Counted from the stretch's first letter, positions 1-11,064 are shown. The stretch is 64,000 nt of DNA from Ophioderma brevispina (GCA_023653785.1 JAMKCH010010179.1:49200-113199); one strand, 5' to 3'. Made by a program: numbers and translations. The notes: generated by a model not told the origin, from the sequence alone.

Positions 1-289
1 GGTCTTCTTCACTGTTCAAGTTCAATCATGAACATTGATGGACACCACACACGATAAGACCATCTATGGTAAAATGATAGCATATTACATGTCAGGAAAA
101 ATAAAATGGCGGCTGGTATAGGGCGTACGATTTCAACAATAATATTGATATCTAAGCACAACATGCGCAGTTATATTTACTCTGGAGGAGTAATACTAAA
201 AGGTAATGCAAATAAAAACCAGCTGAATCAATATTTCTTGGCAGTCTAGAACATTTCTAATTATTTTTAATGCTTTCTGGAGTCTCATT

Positions 290-390
290 AAAATAGTCGC
301 CAAGTAGTAAACAATAGTCGTAGTCGCAACTAATCGCCAATATCACGACTGCGACTATTGGCGACTTAGTCGTGCTTCCCTATATAACAC
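290..390. repeat. agtcgc-rich short palindrome
   Basis: aatagtcgtagtcg (about 314-327) pairs with cgactgcgactatt (about 346-360), giving a small hairpin built from repeated tagtcg/cgacta units. Function unknown. Confidence 0.5.
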
Positions 391-415
391 ACACACAAAG
401 TAACCAAACACGCAA

Positions 416-1345
416 TTAGCTTAGGAGCTAGCAGACAATGTAACCATCTCAGTACAAATTTGAGTGATTAATATGTTGAACAGACGACAGGGACCTCTAA
501 CGTATTCTTAAGTGCCGTCATGGTGCCTTAAGGTAGAGGGGCCACGACACAGTTTTGTACAGGGTAAATTTGTTAATTGATCCAATCTTGTGAAGTATAC
601 AACATTATTTGTCTAACCAATAAGGCTTCAGAACAGGTAAATATCTTGATTAGCTACATGTAAAGGTTAAGAGTTATAGTCTAAAACAGCACAAATCAAT
701 AAAAGGGTCAAGTTTCCTGTTGTACAGGGGTCAAATTTTAAAATTGCGCCGATTTGATAAACAATGGTGCAAAGTATTGGTGGAGGTCATAGTAATTCAA
801 ATAAGGAATATTTTGGAGTGTCTCAATGCTTAGTTACCAAAGGTAGGGGGAAACAAGGTCAAGCCCCATTGAAATGCAATGGATGTTACCTCAAGTCTGT
901 GCCCCTACATCAAACATTTTAGACAGTCAAAACTATTCCCTTATTTTAATCTAGAACTCAACAATAATTTGCACGCACTGTTTATCCAAATCGGCAATTG
1001 TTAAAATTTTGACCCCGTACAATGAATTGACCCATTTTATTGATTTTTGCTGTTCTAGTTTATAACTCTGACCCTGAAGTTAATATAGTACCAACTATAC
1101 CTTTTCTGAATCCTTGTGGTTAGACAAGTAATATGGTATAACTTTTCAACATGATTTGGATAATTGAAAAATTTGCCTCTGTACAAACTCGTGGTCTTGG
1201 CCCCCTTTCCTTACGGCACCCTTTCGGCACTTTTTTTTTTTTTAAGAATCATGTTTCAGGGGCCCTGTCTTCTGTCAACATATTAATCACTCAAACCTTT
1301 TGTACTTGAAGATGTGGTATAAATGTCTGCTAGCTCCAGGTTAAA
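416..1345. mobile_element. Foldback element with about 370-base inverted arms
   Basis: The arm at about 420-790 (starting gctagcagacaatg) is the imperfect reverse complement of about 965-1345 (ending tgtctgctagc). Paired landmarks include 'gtgattaatatgttgaacag' against 'ctgtcaacatattaatcac', and 'aaatcaataaaagggtcaa' against 'ttgacccattttattgattt'. About 175 bases separate the arms. No coding potential. Confidence 0.8.
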
Positions 1346-1399
1346 TGCTTTCATCTATATCTTTGAACTTTTTGTTTGTTTTTTTGTGTTCAAGATATG

Positions 1400-2700
1400 G
1401 GCTCATAAGATAATGGTTCAGGTATGGGCTCGTATTGTAGAACAATGATATTATATATTTAGTCAGACTTTAATTAGTAGTAGTAATTAGTATAGTATAT
1501 TAAACCAAAGTTTTAAATCCGTTTTGTCCCCGTGAACGAGAGGTGGCTGGATTCACTTCACAATCACAGCACTGCCGCTTACTCCCGCCTTCCACTTTAC
1601 CCGAATCAATGCATCCTCCATCAAACCAACCCTCCTACTCTTCTCTTCCACTTGCTTCTTCCATGTCTCTTTGAATTTCCCCTCCTCCCAACCTCCCACC
1701 TCAAACAAACTCAAAAGCCCTTTCTAAAACATGCTCGTCATCCTTCCTCAGTACGTGCCCATACCCAAATGTACACTATCGCCTTCGCCAACCGTTCCAT
1801 CGCTTCTTCCAAACCCAACATCTGCATCAAGTCCTCAGTGTCTTCATCCTATCCATCAACCTTCGACACCACCCATTGCTCTCATCATTGATCTCTCTGT
1901 CTTCCTCAGATCTCAGAATCCCCATCTCATTTTTCCTCAACAACCATGGTCTCTCCCCATAACATCACACTGATCTCAGTACGAAAAACTACTATATACA
2001 CCATACCTTTCATACCTTGGCAGATCTGTTGTTTGAAGCCCACTTAATACTTACGTCCACAATTTGACCCCCTACTTACGGAAAATAGGTAAACAACATA
2101 CGGTACGTTATCTGGCTAGGCAGCTGCCATGGCCGGTGCTTTCTTAGCCCAAATGCAATTTAAACATATCAATAGATGGCGCACTTTCGGTCGAAGGCAA
2201 CGTTTTTGTTCAGACCGTATAGAATATGGTGTGCAATGAACGAGCGTACAAGTGTGTGCCATGTCATCGGTAGCATTTGTTAAAGTATTTTAGGTTTATT
2301 CCGTTATGATACAATTAACATGGGTTCTATTTCTAGCTTGTAATTTCCTTACATCCTCTAAATCTAATTTTTTTTTGTATTAAACAAAAAAACAAACCAT
2401 TAAAATTAAAAATTTGGATAAAACACAACCATATTTTTATGGAAAATGCATGCACCACCCCACAAACGCACTTGATAAACTTCACTTTGTCTCAAGTATG
2501 GTTTATCCCGTTACAGATTTTATATGCTACTATTTTTATAATAATTTGAATCAAGTGACTGCGCAAATATGATTTTTCTAATCAAACACATTTTCAAATA
2601 TGTGTGTGGTGTTTTTAGACATTTCTTACTGAAAAATATTTTTTTTTTTTTTTTTTTTGTGGTTAAGAAAGATGCAAAAGGTTTACTTTTTATCCTTAAA
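1400..2700. other. No gene recognised; pyrimidine-rich stretch
   Basis: About 1540-1975 is C/T-rich on the plus strand and therefore open in two frames. Its translation is low-complexity (Pro, Ser, His, Leu) and resembles no protein. The rest is AT-rich with poly-T at 2641-2658. Confidence 0.5.
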
Positions 2701-2735
2701 ACACTTCAAAGTGTTTCTTTATCAATACAGTGAAC

Positions 2736-2881
2736 ATATAGGGAGGCAATACTAAAATTTTAAGTTTTATATTAATGCAGTGTAGTTTAAACCAAACGTG
2801 TACACACCTATATTTAGAGTTTAATTGGGCGTGTTTAATTTATATAAATTTGAAGTGTGTATTTAGTGCCTCCCCATAGTT
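2736..2881. mobile_element. Short MITE with inverted ends
   Basis: The left end tatagggaggcaatactaaa pairs with the right end tttagtgcctccccata. The length is about 145 bases, AT-rich inside, with no ORF. Confidence 0.65.
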
Positions 2882-3500
2882 TACTTTTGATATGTTTAAA
2901 CATTTGAAATACCTTTAGCACTGCAGTAATTTATGATTAGTACCTTTAACCGATTTTTGAATTATTAAACTTTTTATTCCTTTTGGTAAGGGTACAGAGT
3001 CATTCCTTTTATCTGCACAGAATGTGAATGTTCCTCCTTTAAATATTTAAAAAATTGGGTCAATTAATCTATGCTTTAATATTGTTTTCAAGTATAAGCA
3101 ACGGCAAAACCTAATATTTACTTGTTTAAAAGTTGGAAGCTTTTTACTCCATTTGTTTTATTCCGTTGTGGATAAATAACGGACTTAACAAATTAGCAAA
3201 TGCATTAGGGTGAGAAATAATACCATAAAATAAACAGTTTGCATCGTTGTAATTCATAAAAATATTTAATTGGTGTAAAATTCATTTGGTTTCTCTGCTG
3301 GATACGAAATATGTTCCTTAACTTTGAAAACTTATTGTAGATAGTACAATTTAAATTTCAACTTAAACTATGCACCTTACCTTTTCAACTATTCAACAAA
3401 TTACGTGTGATCTCTCTCCTGTTCCCAATGGCCTGCAAATTTTTAATGTCAACTTCAATTTCTTAACTTTGAATTTTTTAGCATAACACTAGAACGTATG
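2882..3500. other. AT-rich intergenic sequence, nothing recognised
   Basis: Very AT-rich sequence with no convincing exon, repeat boundary or RNA gene. Confidence 0.4.
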
Positions 3501-3538
3501 AAACGGTGCCAAAGTTTTCAGTAAAACTGTTAACGCAA

Positions 3539-3776
3539 TCACGAACTGTTGTAAAATTGATGAAGGTATCTTTTTACTGTTTCTACTGGAAGTCCTCCGC
3601 AGAAGAGTCCATCCCACTGATCCCGAGTACAAAATTGTCCTTGGTATACGTAGTCGTCGCTGCTTCTTCCTGTGCTTGTTTTTCCGCTGCTTCTGCGGTG
3701 GCCTTTTTCTCTGCGTACTGCTTGTGGCGTGGCGGCACTGGTTGCCGACTCACTTGAATCAGATTCTTCCCACCCT
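3539..3776 (-). CDS. Possible last exon of the Merlin-type transposase
   Basis: This stretch is open to a stop at 3539. Beginning after gcctgaag, it reads GWEESDSSESATSAATPQAV and ends VKRYLHQFYNSS. The phase left by the preceding gtacgt donor (g|gg) would join it in frame. It is Ser/Asp-rich and then basic, and matches no domain I know. The acceptor is weak, and the 760-base intron contains a complete MITE (4017-4293). It may instead be a chance ORF. Confidence 0.3.
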
Positions 3777-4016
3777 TCAGGCAAACAACGTTATGATGAG
3801 ACGCGACGAGTCTGTTTACTTGCTGGTGGATCTGGATCCGGGATGGAGGTCGGTCGGATCCGCTAGGGATATACTCAACTTCTACAATAGGATCCTCTTC
3901 TGTCGAAATAAAGAGACATTTAATGAACTAACACTATAGGTTATAAAGAACTTGTTTTTGAAGCAACCCATATCATGCACACTTAACTGCACATATAAAA
4001 TATGTAAACGTCATTC

Positions 4017-4293
4017 TTAATCCTTTGAACACGGCAAGCGACTACAGTCGCTCAACGGTCAAAATTTGTCAAATTTTGTTTCAAAAAGGTCAACATTATT
4101 AATTTTCAAGTGCATATTCAGAATCAGAATGAAAAATGCATCTAAATTAGTCCAAACAAGCCTAGTCTTTGCTGATATTCTTTTTAGATGGCTTTCCAAA
4201 TGACCTGCAAGCATTTGTGACGCCATCTATAAAGCCACTGACATATGTGCTATATTACGTATACAGAATTGGCCCGTGTCGAAAGGGTTAAAA
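4017..4293. mobile_element. MITE with ttaa…cacgg inverted ends
   Basis: The left end ttaatcctttgaacacgg pairs with the right end ccgtgtcgaaagggttaa. TTAA at both borders suggests a TTAA-targeting (piggyBac/Kolobok-like) origin. It lies in the possible second intron of the Merlin-type transposase. Confidence 0.62.
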
Positions 4294-4537
4294 TAAGCCT
4301 ACACTCTAAATTACACAGATTTCAAATTCATACTATTAAATTTAATTATACATCAATCTAAAAATGGATTGGTTACTAACCAACAATCATTTTCGATTAA
4401 AGATGAGTGAAATCTTTGTAATTCTGAGTGTGACATGTGTAACTTTAAACCCCTGTGCACGCACACAAAAAACGGGTTTCAAGACACTTCAAACCGAGCA
4501 TTTTGTGTTGAATATTAAGAACTACATTTGTACGTAC

Positions 4538-4708
4538 CATCTTCGGATCCATTCTGCAATTCTTGCAAAATCTGCACTAGTGATTGCTGAGAGTCCTCGT
4601 GAGAGTCATCAAAATCTAAAGCAGGAAGGGCATCGGGCGCTTGCTCATGATGTAGGGAGGCCACCGCGACATCTTCGTCATGGACGTTGCTAGGGGGTTG
4701 AGTTAGGT
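4538..4708 (-). CDS. Probable second exon of the Merlin-type transposase (acidic tail)
   Basis: An attctctttcag acceptor sits 106 bases after the gtaaga donor. Splicing (a|ac) keeps the frame open and gives LTQPPSNVHDEDVAVASLHH, then an Asp/Glu-rich stretch (LDFDDSHEDSQQ) and a short hydrophobic heptad (LVQILQEL). It ends at a gtacgt donor. No domain is recognised. The open frame across the junction is the main support; expression is unknown. Confidence 0.5.
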
Positions 4709-4814
4709 CTGAAAGAGAATAACGCAATAACAATAACATGATTAGCATTTTCTTTAAATGTAGACCCTGTTCATTTTAAACATTTTTTTTATAATTTGGT
4801 GCATTTTTTTTCTT

Positions 4815-5941
4815 ACTCATTTCATTTGTTATTTCCACGTCTGCATCATCAGCACCCTGAGACCATGTGTCAAACAAAGGGGATGTCGCTGTCTTTTCTG
4901 CTTTAGTATGCAGCGGGTACAACCGCGCGACATAGTCAAAAAACACTTTGTACAGGTTACGTCCTTTCGCGTGATTCCTAAAAATAATTTCAGATAAGTG
5001 ACCTTCAAAGTGATTCAGAGTAGTACCGGCCATATTTCTAAGGTGTTTTTTGGAATGGCTCCAGGCCCCTTCAATCGTGTTTGTATGTATTTTGATTTAA
5101 TTTCCCGTAGACACTTCCCTGTACCACTTCACATACTGGCGCTTATGTATGACAGTAAAATGCTGGAAGCCATGCTTGTTTAAATTGCCGTATCCACCCC
5201 AGCCATCCGTATAAATCTTTGATCCCGGTTCTACGTAGCGCTTAATAATTTTTGTTAGGGTTTGCTCGTTTCGGTTCTCAACCGGATATAGAATTAATCT
5301 GCCACTTGTCCGCTCAATTAGGCCCACCACCCACACCTTAATACCCGTGTGTGGATTGCCCCTATGATATTTGCACTTAGTTCCAAAAAGACTTTCGTCG
5401 ACTTCAACTTCACCTTTGAGTTTCATTTCTGGAGAAATAACTTCGCGCCACACATATTCTATATAAAAATATCTCTCATATAATTTGCCCAATTGACGGC
5501 AGTGTTCTTGTAATTGACATTTGACTGTATACTGCATCTCAAAAGAGAAATTCCATCCAAGTACACTTTCATGAAATTGATGATGTCGGCTAGTGGGAGT
5601 CTAAATCCTTGAAAATAGGACATTTCTCTAACGCTTCTCTCAAAATCATGGCCATCCTTACGGCATCGGTAAGAAACGCCATCAAGTGCATCTGGTCTAT
5701 TCACCAATCTACATGGCTCTCCACAAGTGGCGCACAAAATCTGGCTCGCGATGAGGCCTTTTCCCATCAACCAAGTTAATAGCGTGATTACAGGGGCCAT
5801 TAGAAGTTTGTAAAAGGCAAACGGGTTGTTCCAGTCCCAGAATTGAAGGGTTGACAAACCGTCATCGCTCGGCACCCGCTTTGACCACCCGCCACCTTTC
5901 CGCGGAGATTTGCCGCGATTTTGCGCGTTGTTAGGTTCCAT
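4815..5941 (-). pseudogene. Merlin/IS1016-type (ISXO2-like) transposase, main exon, disrupted
   Basis: This is a DNA-transposon transposase read from an ATG at 5939-5941. The N-terminal part has a zinc-ribbon-like C70-x2-C73 … C93-x4-H98 module (ILCATCGEPC, YRCRKDGHDF). The catalytic domain shows all three acidic motifs: VEVDESLFG, IYTDGWGGYG and HTNTIEGAW. That layout is typical of IS1595/IS1016 and animal Merlin elements. Two lesions: a one-base frame change near 5460-5470, just after NWANYMRDIF, and an in-frame TAA at 5097-5099. Reading resumes in the same frame after the TAA to a gtaaga donor at 4816. A full-length Merlin protein is about 300 residues, so this one has a longer tail. Terminal repeats were not identified. 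Confidence 0.88.
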
Positions 5942-5959
5942 TTTTATGATTTAACAAGT

Positions 5960-6600
5960 AGCCCTATCCGAATAACAAGTTATAGCATCCAATCAGTCAA
6001 ATAGTAAGATCAAGAGTGAAGGCAAGATTGCGACCGAATATTGCGACACACGTGTAAAAATTGCAAAAATTGCAATATGCATATCTGTCTCACCTAGAAA
6101 ATTTAGTCTTTTCAAACCATTTTGCATATCTTTTGAAATGCAAATCTAGTAAGACCGGGCCCCACCCATTCATACTTGTTTTATGTAAATCATGACACCC
6201 ACCCCCACCCCAGACACACCTGCAAACATTATAATCTTTGCAGTTCATAAGCGTGTTTTACAGATAACTGGAACTAAGCTATGTCTCACCATCACTCCAC
6301 ATTATGCGAGCCTCGTAACACAGAGAGAACTCAGCATATATATTTCCAAACATTAATGACGAAAATCCCGACACCGCGTATTGCTATGAATGTGAGGCGA
6401 GTCCGGCCACCCCGGGCCGGCCACCCCGTAAATAGCGGGGAGACAAACAGGATTTAAACTTTGGTTTACTTCGTCCGCCCTGAACTTGAACTAAGGAGTG
6501 ACGTCGTAGCTTTTACGCAGTATTAATTTAATTAAGTCTGCTTAAAGTCAGCGTTCGCGATACGCATACACAATAGCTGCGCGAAAGCTATGAACCACTC
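5960..6600. other. Non-coding stretch with a GC-rich direct repeat
   Basis: No exon seen. At 6404-6428 the block 'ggccaccccg' occurs twice in tandem around a ggccgg core. Local GC is higher than in the surroundings. Confidence 0.4.
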
Positions 6601-6669
6601 CGTCAATAGTTTCAGGCCGGGACGAAGTATACTAAAATGCGTATAGGCCTATATACGAAAGAAACCCAC

Positions 6670-6938
6670 CTTGAACTGCGATGAACATATTGACGAATTC
6701 TACCATCTAGATATTCGTATCGTCGATTGGTAACATTCCATGCGTAGAGGTTGTATCCTCTTCTTTGATCAAATAAACGAAATAAAGCACGCAGATGGTT
6801 GAACGCAGACCTGTCTCTGCACAAGTGCATTAACTGGGCCCACTCGAACAGAACTTCGGGATTTAATCCGTTTACAAAACTAAATGTACTAACTAAAATC
6901 CTCTGAAAGTGTCTTAAATTCGGGTCCAAAACAATCTC
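6670..6938 (-). CDS. Exon of an unrecognised gene: FQRILVSTFSFVNGLNPEVL domain
   Basis: The exon runs from an acceptor (ccttatttgattag) to a consensus donor (aag|gtgggt). It encodes about 90 residues: EIVLDPNLRHFQRIL, VNGLNPEVLFEWAQLMHLCR, then NHLRALFRLFDQRRGYNLYA and WNVTNRRYEYLDGRIRQYVH. The balanced composition and predicted helices followed by an aromatic beta-like end look like a real globular domain. I do not recognise the family. It lies on the same strand and 0.7 kb upstream of the Merlin-type transposase, so it could be an accessory ORF of that element or an unrelated host gene. Confidence 0.5.
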
Positions 6939-7154
6939 CTAATCAAATAAGGCCACTGCGATGCCGGGCCAATGATATCTTGTATGTCTTCCACAGTTTG
7001 AAAATATCTCGGTTGCGATTATCCGCCATCACACACTCAAAAGTTATTAAAGCGGGTACCAGTTTGATTGGCACTATAGCTGCCACGCGAGTAAAATACC
7101 TGTGGATGCATTAACAGGTGATATACAAAGCAAGCGCAATTAGCACGTACTTAC

Positions 7155-7224
7155 CGAGGGTGGACCAGGTGCAGTAATCGCTTCTTCGCTTTTGATTGAC
7201 AGAGAGCTGACGCCTGTCGTTGCA
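7155..7224 (-). CDS. Internal exon of an unrecognised gene
   Basis: It is flanked by a strong acceptor (ttctttttttatcaccgcag) and a perfect donor (gtaagt). It encodes TTGVSSLSIKSEEAITAPGP, ending PPS in phase 0. Entry is with one base of a split codon, so at least one further exon is expected above 7230. It joins in frame to the exon at 6938. The low-complexity Ser/Pro content suggests a linker. Confidence 0.5.
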
Positions 7225-7739
7225 CTGCGGTGATAAAAAAAGAATGTTAAGCGCGCCAAATACATGTTATGACAATTAAATTCGTGGGCTCAGAAGCTCC
7301 TGGCAGAAGTTGGGTTGGCCGTTAGTTCATCTTTTGGCACAATTTGCCGACCCGACTTTTGAATTCGGTACTCGGAACAATGTACGGAAAAGCACAATCA
7401 CACTGACAATTTAATATAGGTATAGGTACAGTTGTGGAGTCATATGCGTTCAATTTATGGGAGAAACATTACTTCTATAGATTTAAGTATATGCCTAATC
7501 TCTAAATAGCAATTTTCTTTAGTAGAAATTTTGATTGGCTCCGATTTCAAAACCACCGCTTAAACTCCTCTTTTAGCTTCCTCACAATATATTATAACAA
7601 TTAACATGCTGGTATAAATTCATGGCAAAAGAAATCCCCCTTATCGGATGTCCGCACGGGAATTTTAAAAAATTGCCGATATCTGAGGTATATACATGGG
7701 GCCCTATATTATATTGTCGGTATATTAATAGGCCTATAT

Positions 7740-8820
7740 ACTAACACGAGTAGCTTTATACCACCCGCTCACCTCCCCTTATTCTTTAACCTTGCACCCC
7801 CCCAAAAAAACCCCCTTTTGCTGCTATACGAGAAAAATTAGTTTTATGGGCTATTAATACTATTTATACCCCCGATATGCAGCAATTTTGTAGGCCTACA
7901 GGTTATGTAAACTTGCAGTGGGTGAAACGGGTGGTATAAAATTTAGATGTCTAGATTTTATACCACCTGCTCACTCCTTCCTTCCTTTCTTAACTCTACC
8001 CACCAAAAATCTACAAACCCCTCTTTCTTTGTGTGGTATAAATTACCCCCAAAAGAAATCCCCTTTTCTCTCCTACGGACGGGTAGTTATCTAAAACTTG
8101 TTGATATCAACCCTATATTACATACTCCTGTTATACCCCCCGTTGCTATACTTTTGTACAGCGATTTTCTATGGAACGGGGGGTATAACAGGAGTATAAT
8201 ATAAGCTTGACGCTATAAGCGGCCCTATATTATATACTCCTGTTATACCCCCCGTTGCTATACTTTTGTACAGCAATTGTCTATGGAACGGGGGGTATAA
8301 CAGGAGTATAATATAAGCTTGACGCTAAGCGCCCCTATATTATATACTCCTGTTATACCCCCTGTTCCATAGATGTCTAGATTTTATACCACCCGTCACT
8401 CCTTCCTTCTTTCTTAATCTTCTTATCTTACCACCCCCCAAACTACTAAACCCCTCTTTTGCTGGTATAAAATACCCCCAAAAGAAATCCCCTTTTCTGT
8501 CCTACGGACGGGTAGTTATCTAAAACTTGTTGATATCAACCCTATATTACATACTCCTGTTATACCCCCCCCCCCCCCCGTTGCTATACTTTTGTACAGC
8601 GATAGTCTATGGAACGGGGGGTATAACAGGAGTATTATATATTGCTTTCAATAGGTAACAAATTTAATAATTAACACCCGTCCGTAGGATGAGAAAAAGG
8701 GGATTTCTTTTGGGGGTAATTTATACCAGCAAAAGAGGGGTTTAGTAGTTGTGGGGGGTAAGAAGGTTAAGAAAGAAGGAAGAAGTGAGCGGGTGGTATA
8801 AAATCTAGATAAATAATCCA
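7740..8820. repeat. Nested palindromic repeat cluster (tactcctgttatacccccc hairpins)
   Basis: A hairpin unit with arms 'actcctgttatacccccc' and 'ggggggtataacaggagt' occurs at about 8121-8203, 8224-8317 and 8540-8640, with a half copy at 8332-8372. It is embedded in a larger repeat that begins tataccaccc(g)ctcactcc. Plus-strand copies start near 7750 (truncated), 7958 and 8375; an inverted copy covers about 8660-8815. The shared loop is gctatacttttgtacagc. A C17 run lies at 8563-8579. Confidence 0.85.
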
Positions 8821-8959
8821 TAATATGGCATGAGAAATAAAGAATTCGTGAACGGGTGGAGTAAGTTCGGGAGTGGCAATTTTTTATTATAGGGACTATA
8901 TTTTCATTATTTTATGGGATAAGTGTCAGTTAGTGGAGAATACGTTTTATTGAAAAAAG

Positions 8960-9430
8960 AAGAAAGGCAGACGTATGGTATAATAATTTTAGCCTTTGAC
9001 TTTTAACCCCATCGTTCATTACGGAATAAAGCCAATATTACTATGATATACGGTTTATTCATATGGAATCTATGTGAATGCGACATGCCGTCACAAGCCA
9101 ATTGAAATTAAAATTTAGGGGCTAGTTTACTATTTTGACGGAATAAAGCACAGTGTAGTGGAATATGCGCTTTATTCCGTAGCATTAAACACCCATAGAA
9201 TTGCCAAAAAAATAAACTTAAAAAGGGAGACGTGCTATAGGTATAACAATTTTAGCCATTGACTTTTAACCCCCGTCGTTCATTACGGAATAAAGCCCAA
9301 ATACTGCTACGATGCGGTTTGTTGATATGGAATTTATGTGAATGCGACATGCCGTCACAAGCCAATTAACATTTTGGAATAAAACGCAGTTTAGTGGAGT
9401 ATACGCTTTATTCCGTAGCATTAAAAATAC
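8960..9430. repeat. Two direct copies of a repeat containing ggaataaa hairpins
   Basis: 'gacttttaaccccatcgttcattacggaataaagcc' (about 8998) recurs near 9260, and 'gaatgcgacatgccgtcaca' near 9076 and 9337. Each copy ends in a hairpin ggaataaa…tttattcc followed by gtagcattaaa (9139-9186, 9377-9424). The unit is about 240-260 bases. Confidence 0.8.
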
Positions 9431-9677
9431 GAAATTTCAAAGAAATTGCTTCCTGCACCACCTGGCTAATTCAATTGACCTAGTACAGTAGTGCGCCATC
9501 AGTGAGCCACGATACCGAAACCTTCTTGACCAGCAGCACTACCTGGCGCTTACGTGTATATATTATGAAAACCACTGACTGTGGAGAGATCAGTGATTAA
9601 ACCGTAGCAATTTCTTTTTCAGTGGAGTTAGGGGGTCATGACGTCCGGGGTGGCCAAACAAGACCTTCCCCATACTT

Positions 9678-10215
9678 TTTGTCCCCGCCGAACAAAGTTC
9701 GGGAGGGGACTATAAAATGGCTCCGTCCGTATGTCCGTCCTTATGTCCCTGTCCGTATGTATCCGTGATAAAATGTAACCCTGGAAACAGTGGGCAATCT
9801 TTTTTTCTGATAGCTAGAGTAGCCAACTTTATTATATTGTAGAGGGATAACCCCCCTACTCACCCTGTAATTCTTCCCCCAAGGTCCTCCCCGGGTCTGT
9901 CAGGGGTAGGGGGAAAAGGTCATGGCGAAAAGGTTCAATATTGCCACAGAAATTCAACATTGTGTTCATTGTATCTCGGAGTTTTCTGTAATGCTAACGA
10001 ATGATGTACGTGTTGAAAGAAGCAGTTATGAGTTCTCACTGTTAGATTTTGGGTGTAAATATTGCTAATTAAGAATCTAATTTTGCATAATTTAATGAAT
10101 TTTTTCCGCAAGGCTTTGTACAAGTTTTCTGGGTTCTGTAAGCGTATAATAATTAACTTGGTGGAAGGAAGCGGCTGAGGAGTTCTCAACCTGATTAGAT
10201 TTTGGGGCAAAGTTT
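9678..10215 (+). repeat. CCCCGCC-hairpin-headed repeat, copy 1
   Basis: It starts ttgtccccgccgaacaaag, where a short palindrome (gaacaaagttc) heads the element, then ggggactataaaatgg and a gtccgt-rich tract. The body has two partial units: 'ctaattaagaatctaatttt', and 'aacttggtggaaggaagcgg' followed by ctgaggagttctcaacctgattagat. The same order is found at 47624-48070. Confidence 0.75.
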
Positions 10216-10219
10216 TTTT

Positions 10220-11040
10220 TCAGTTCTGGGTTGTTACAGCGTGGGTTCATGTTCTTTGGGTTGCCAGCCTGTTACATTTCTTGGAAATGTTTAATACGTA
10301 CAATTCAATGTTTCGCCGGCTTTCCAGACCCCGTATGGTCCCAAATTTAAAATGTGTCACATGCTTTTTTTCAAAATAGTGTTTGCCAATTTTACACTTT
10401 CTCATATTTTTACTAAATTTACTGAATTTTCAGGGATTTTTTGCATGATGAATTTTAAGATTCTCGAGTCATTTTGGCGAGCTAGTGATGGCCAAATAAG
10501 GGTGGACGGGTGCGTGTTTGTTGTCACGTTAGTGATCGCGATATTCGCCGGGGACATATTTTACGCATCGAGTAAATACGAGTTTCGCCTTGTTTATAAC
10601 TGCCATGGCAACTCATGAAAGTTTTTTTTCTAGCATGTTTAAGCCACTCTATCATTTTGTATATAAAATGGCCACTGTTAACACATTGCCATTTGATTGT
10701 AGTCCCTCCACCACAACCTCAAAAACTGATGAAAGCGCAAAGCTGCACGTCTTCCAATATCACAGTATAATCCTGATATGACAACACATTTTAGATAACT
10801 ATAGTTGGGTCATTTGAGCAATTAAGACAGAAATTGTCAAATATCAAGGTCACACCAAGTTTAATCATTAGTAATACTATGATTTCTTTAAAAATGGGCT
10901 CAAATTGTTTCTTCCTCGAAACTGCAACAAAAACATTTTGCATTCTGTCCTAACATATTTTTAAAAGATCAATAGATTTCATTGCATTGACATTGTTTGT
11001 TTATTTATCTTGCATAAACAAATACAACACGAGAAATAGG
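10220..11040. other. No gene recognised
   Basis: Short ORFs are present at 10352-10618 and 10590-10781 but have no family resemblance, no splice context and hydrophobic low-complexity translation. No repeat structure seen. Confidence 0.35.
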
Positions 11041-11064
11041 CAACTATTTTGTTGCATCCCTGCA

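Noticed and set aside
1532..1973. Two overlapping plus-strand ORFs of 119 and 80 codons
   Set aside because: They arise from C/T-rich composition; the translation is low-complexity without domain, splice or homology signal.
6938..7029. ATG ORF (MADNRNRDIFKLWKTY…) as the start of the unrecognised gene
   Set aside because: It ends in TGA at 6943-6945, and TAG at 6939-6941 blocks the downstream frame, so no single frame shift joins it to the 6938 exon; the spliced join to 7155-7224 fits better.
10352..10781. Hydrophobic ORFs of 88 and 63 codons
   Set aside because: No start context, splice sites or recognisable family; length expected by chance in AT-rich DNA.
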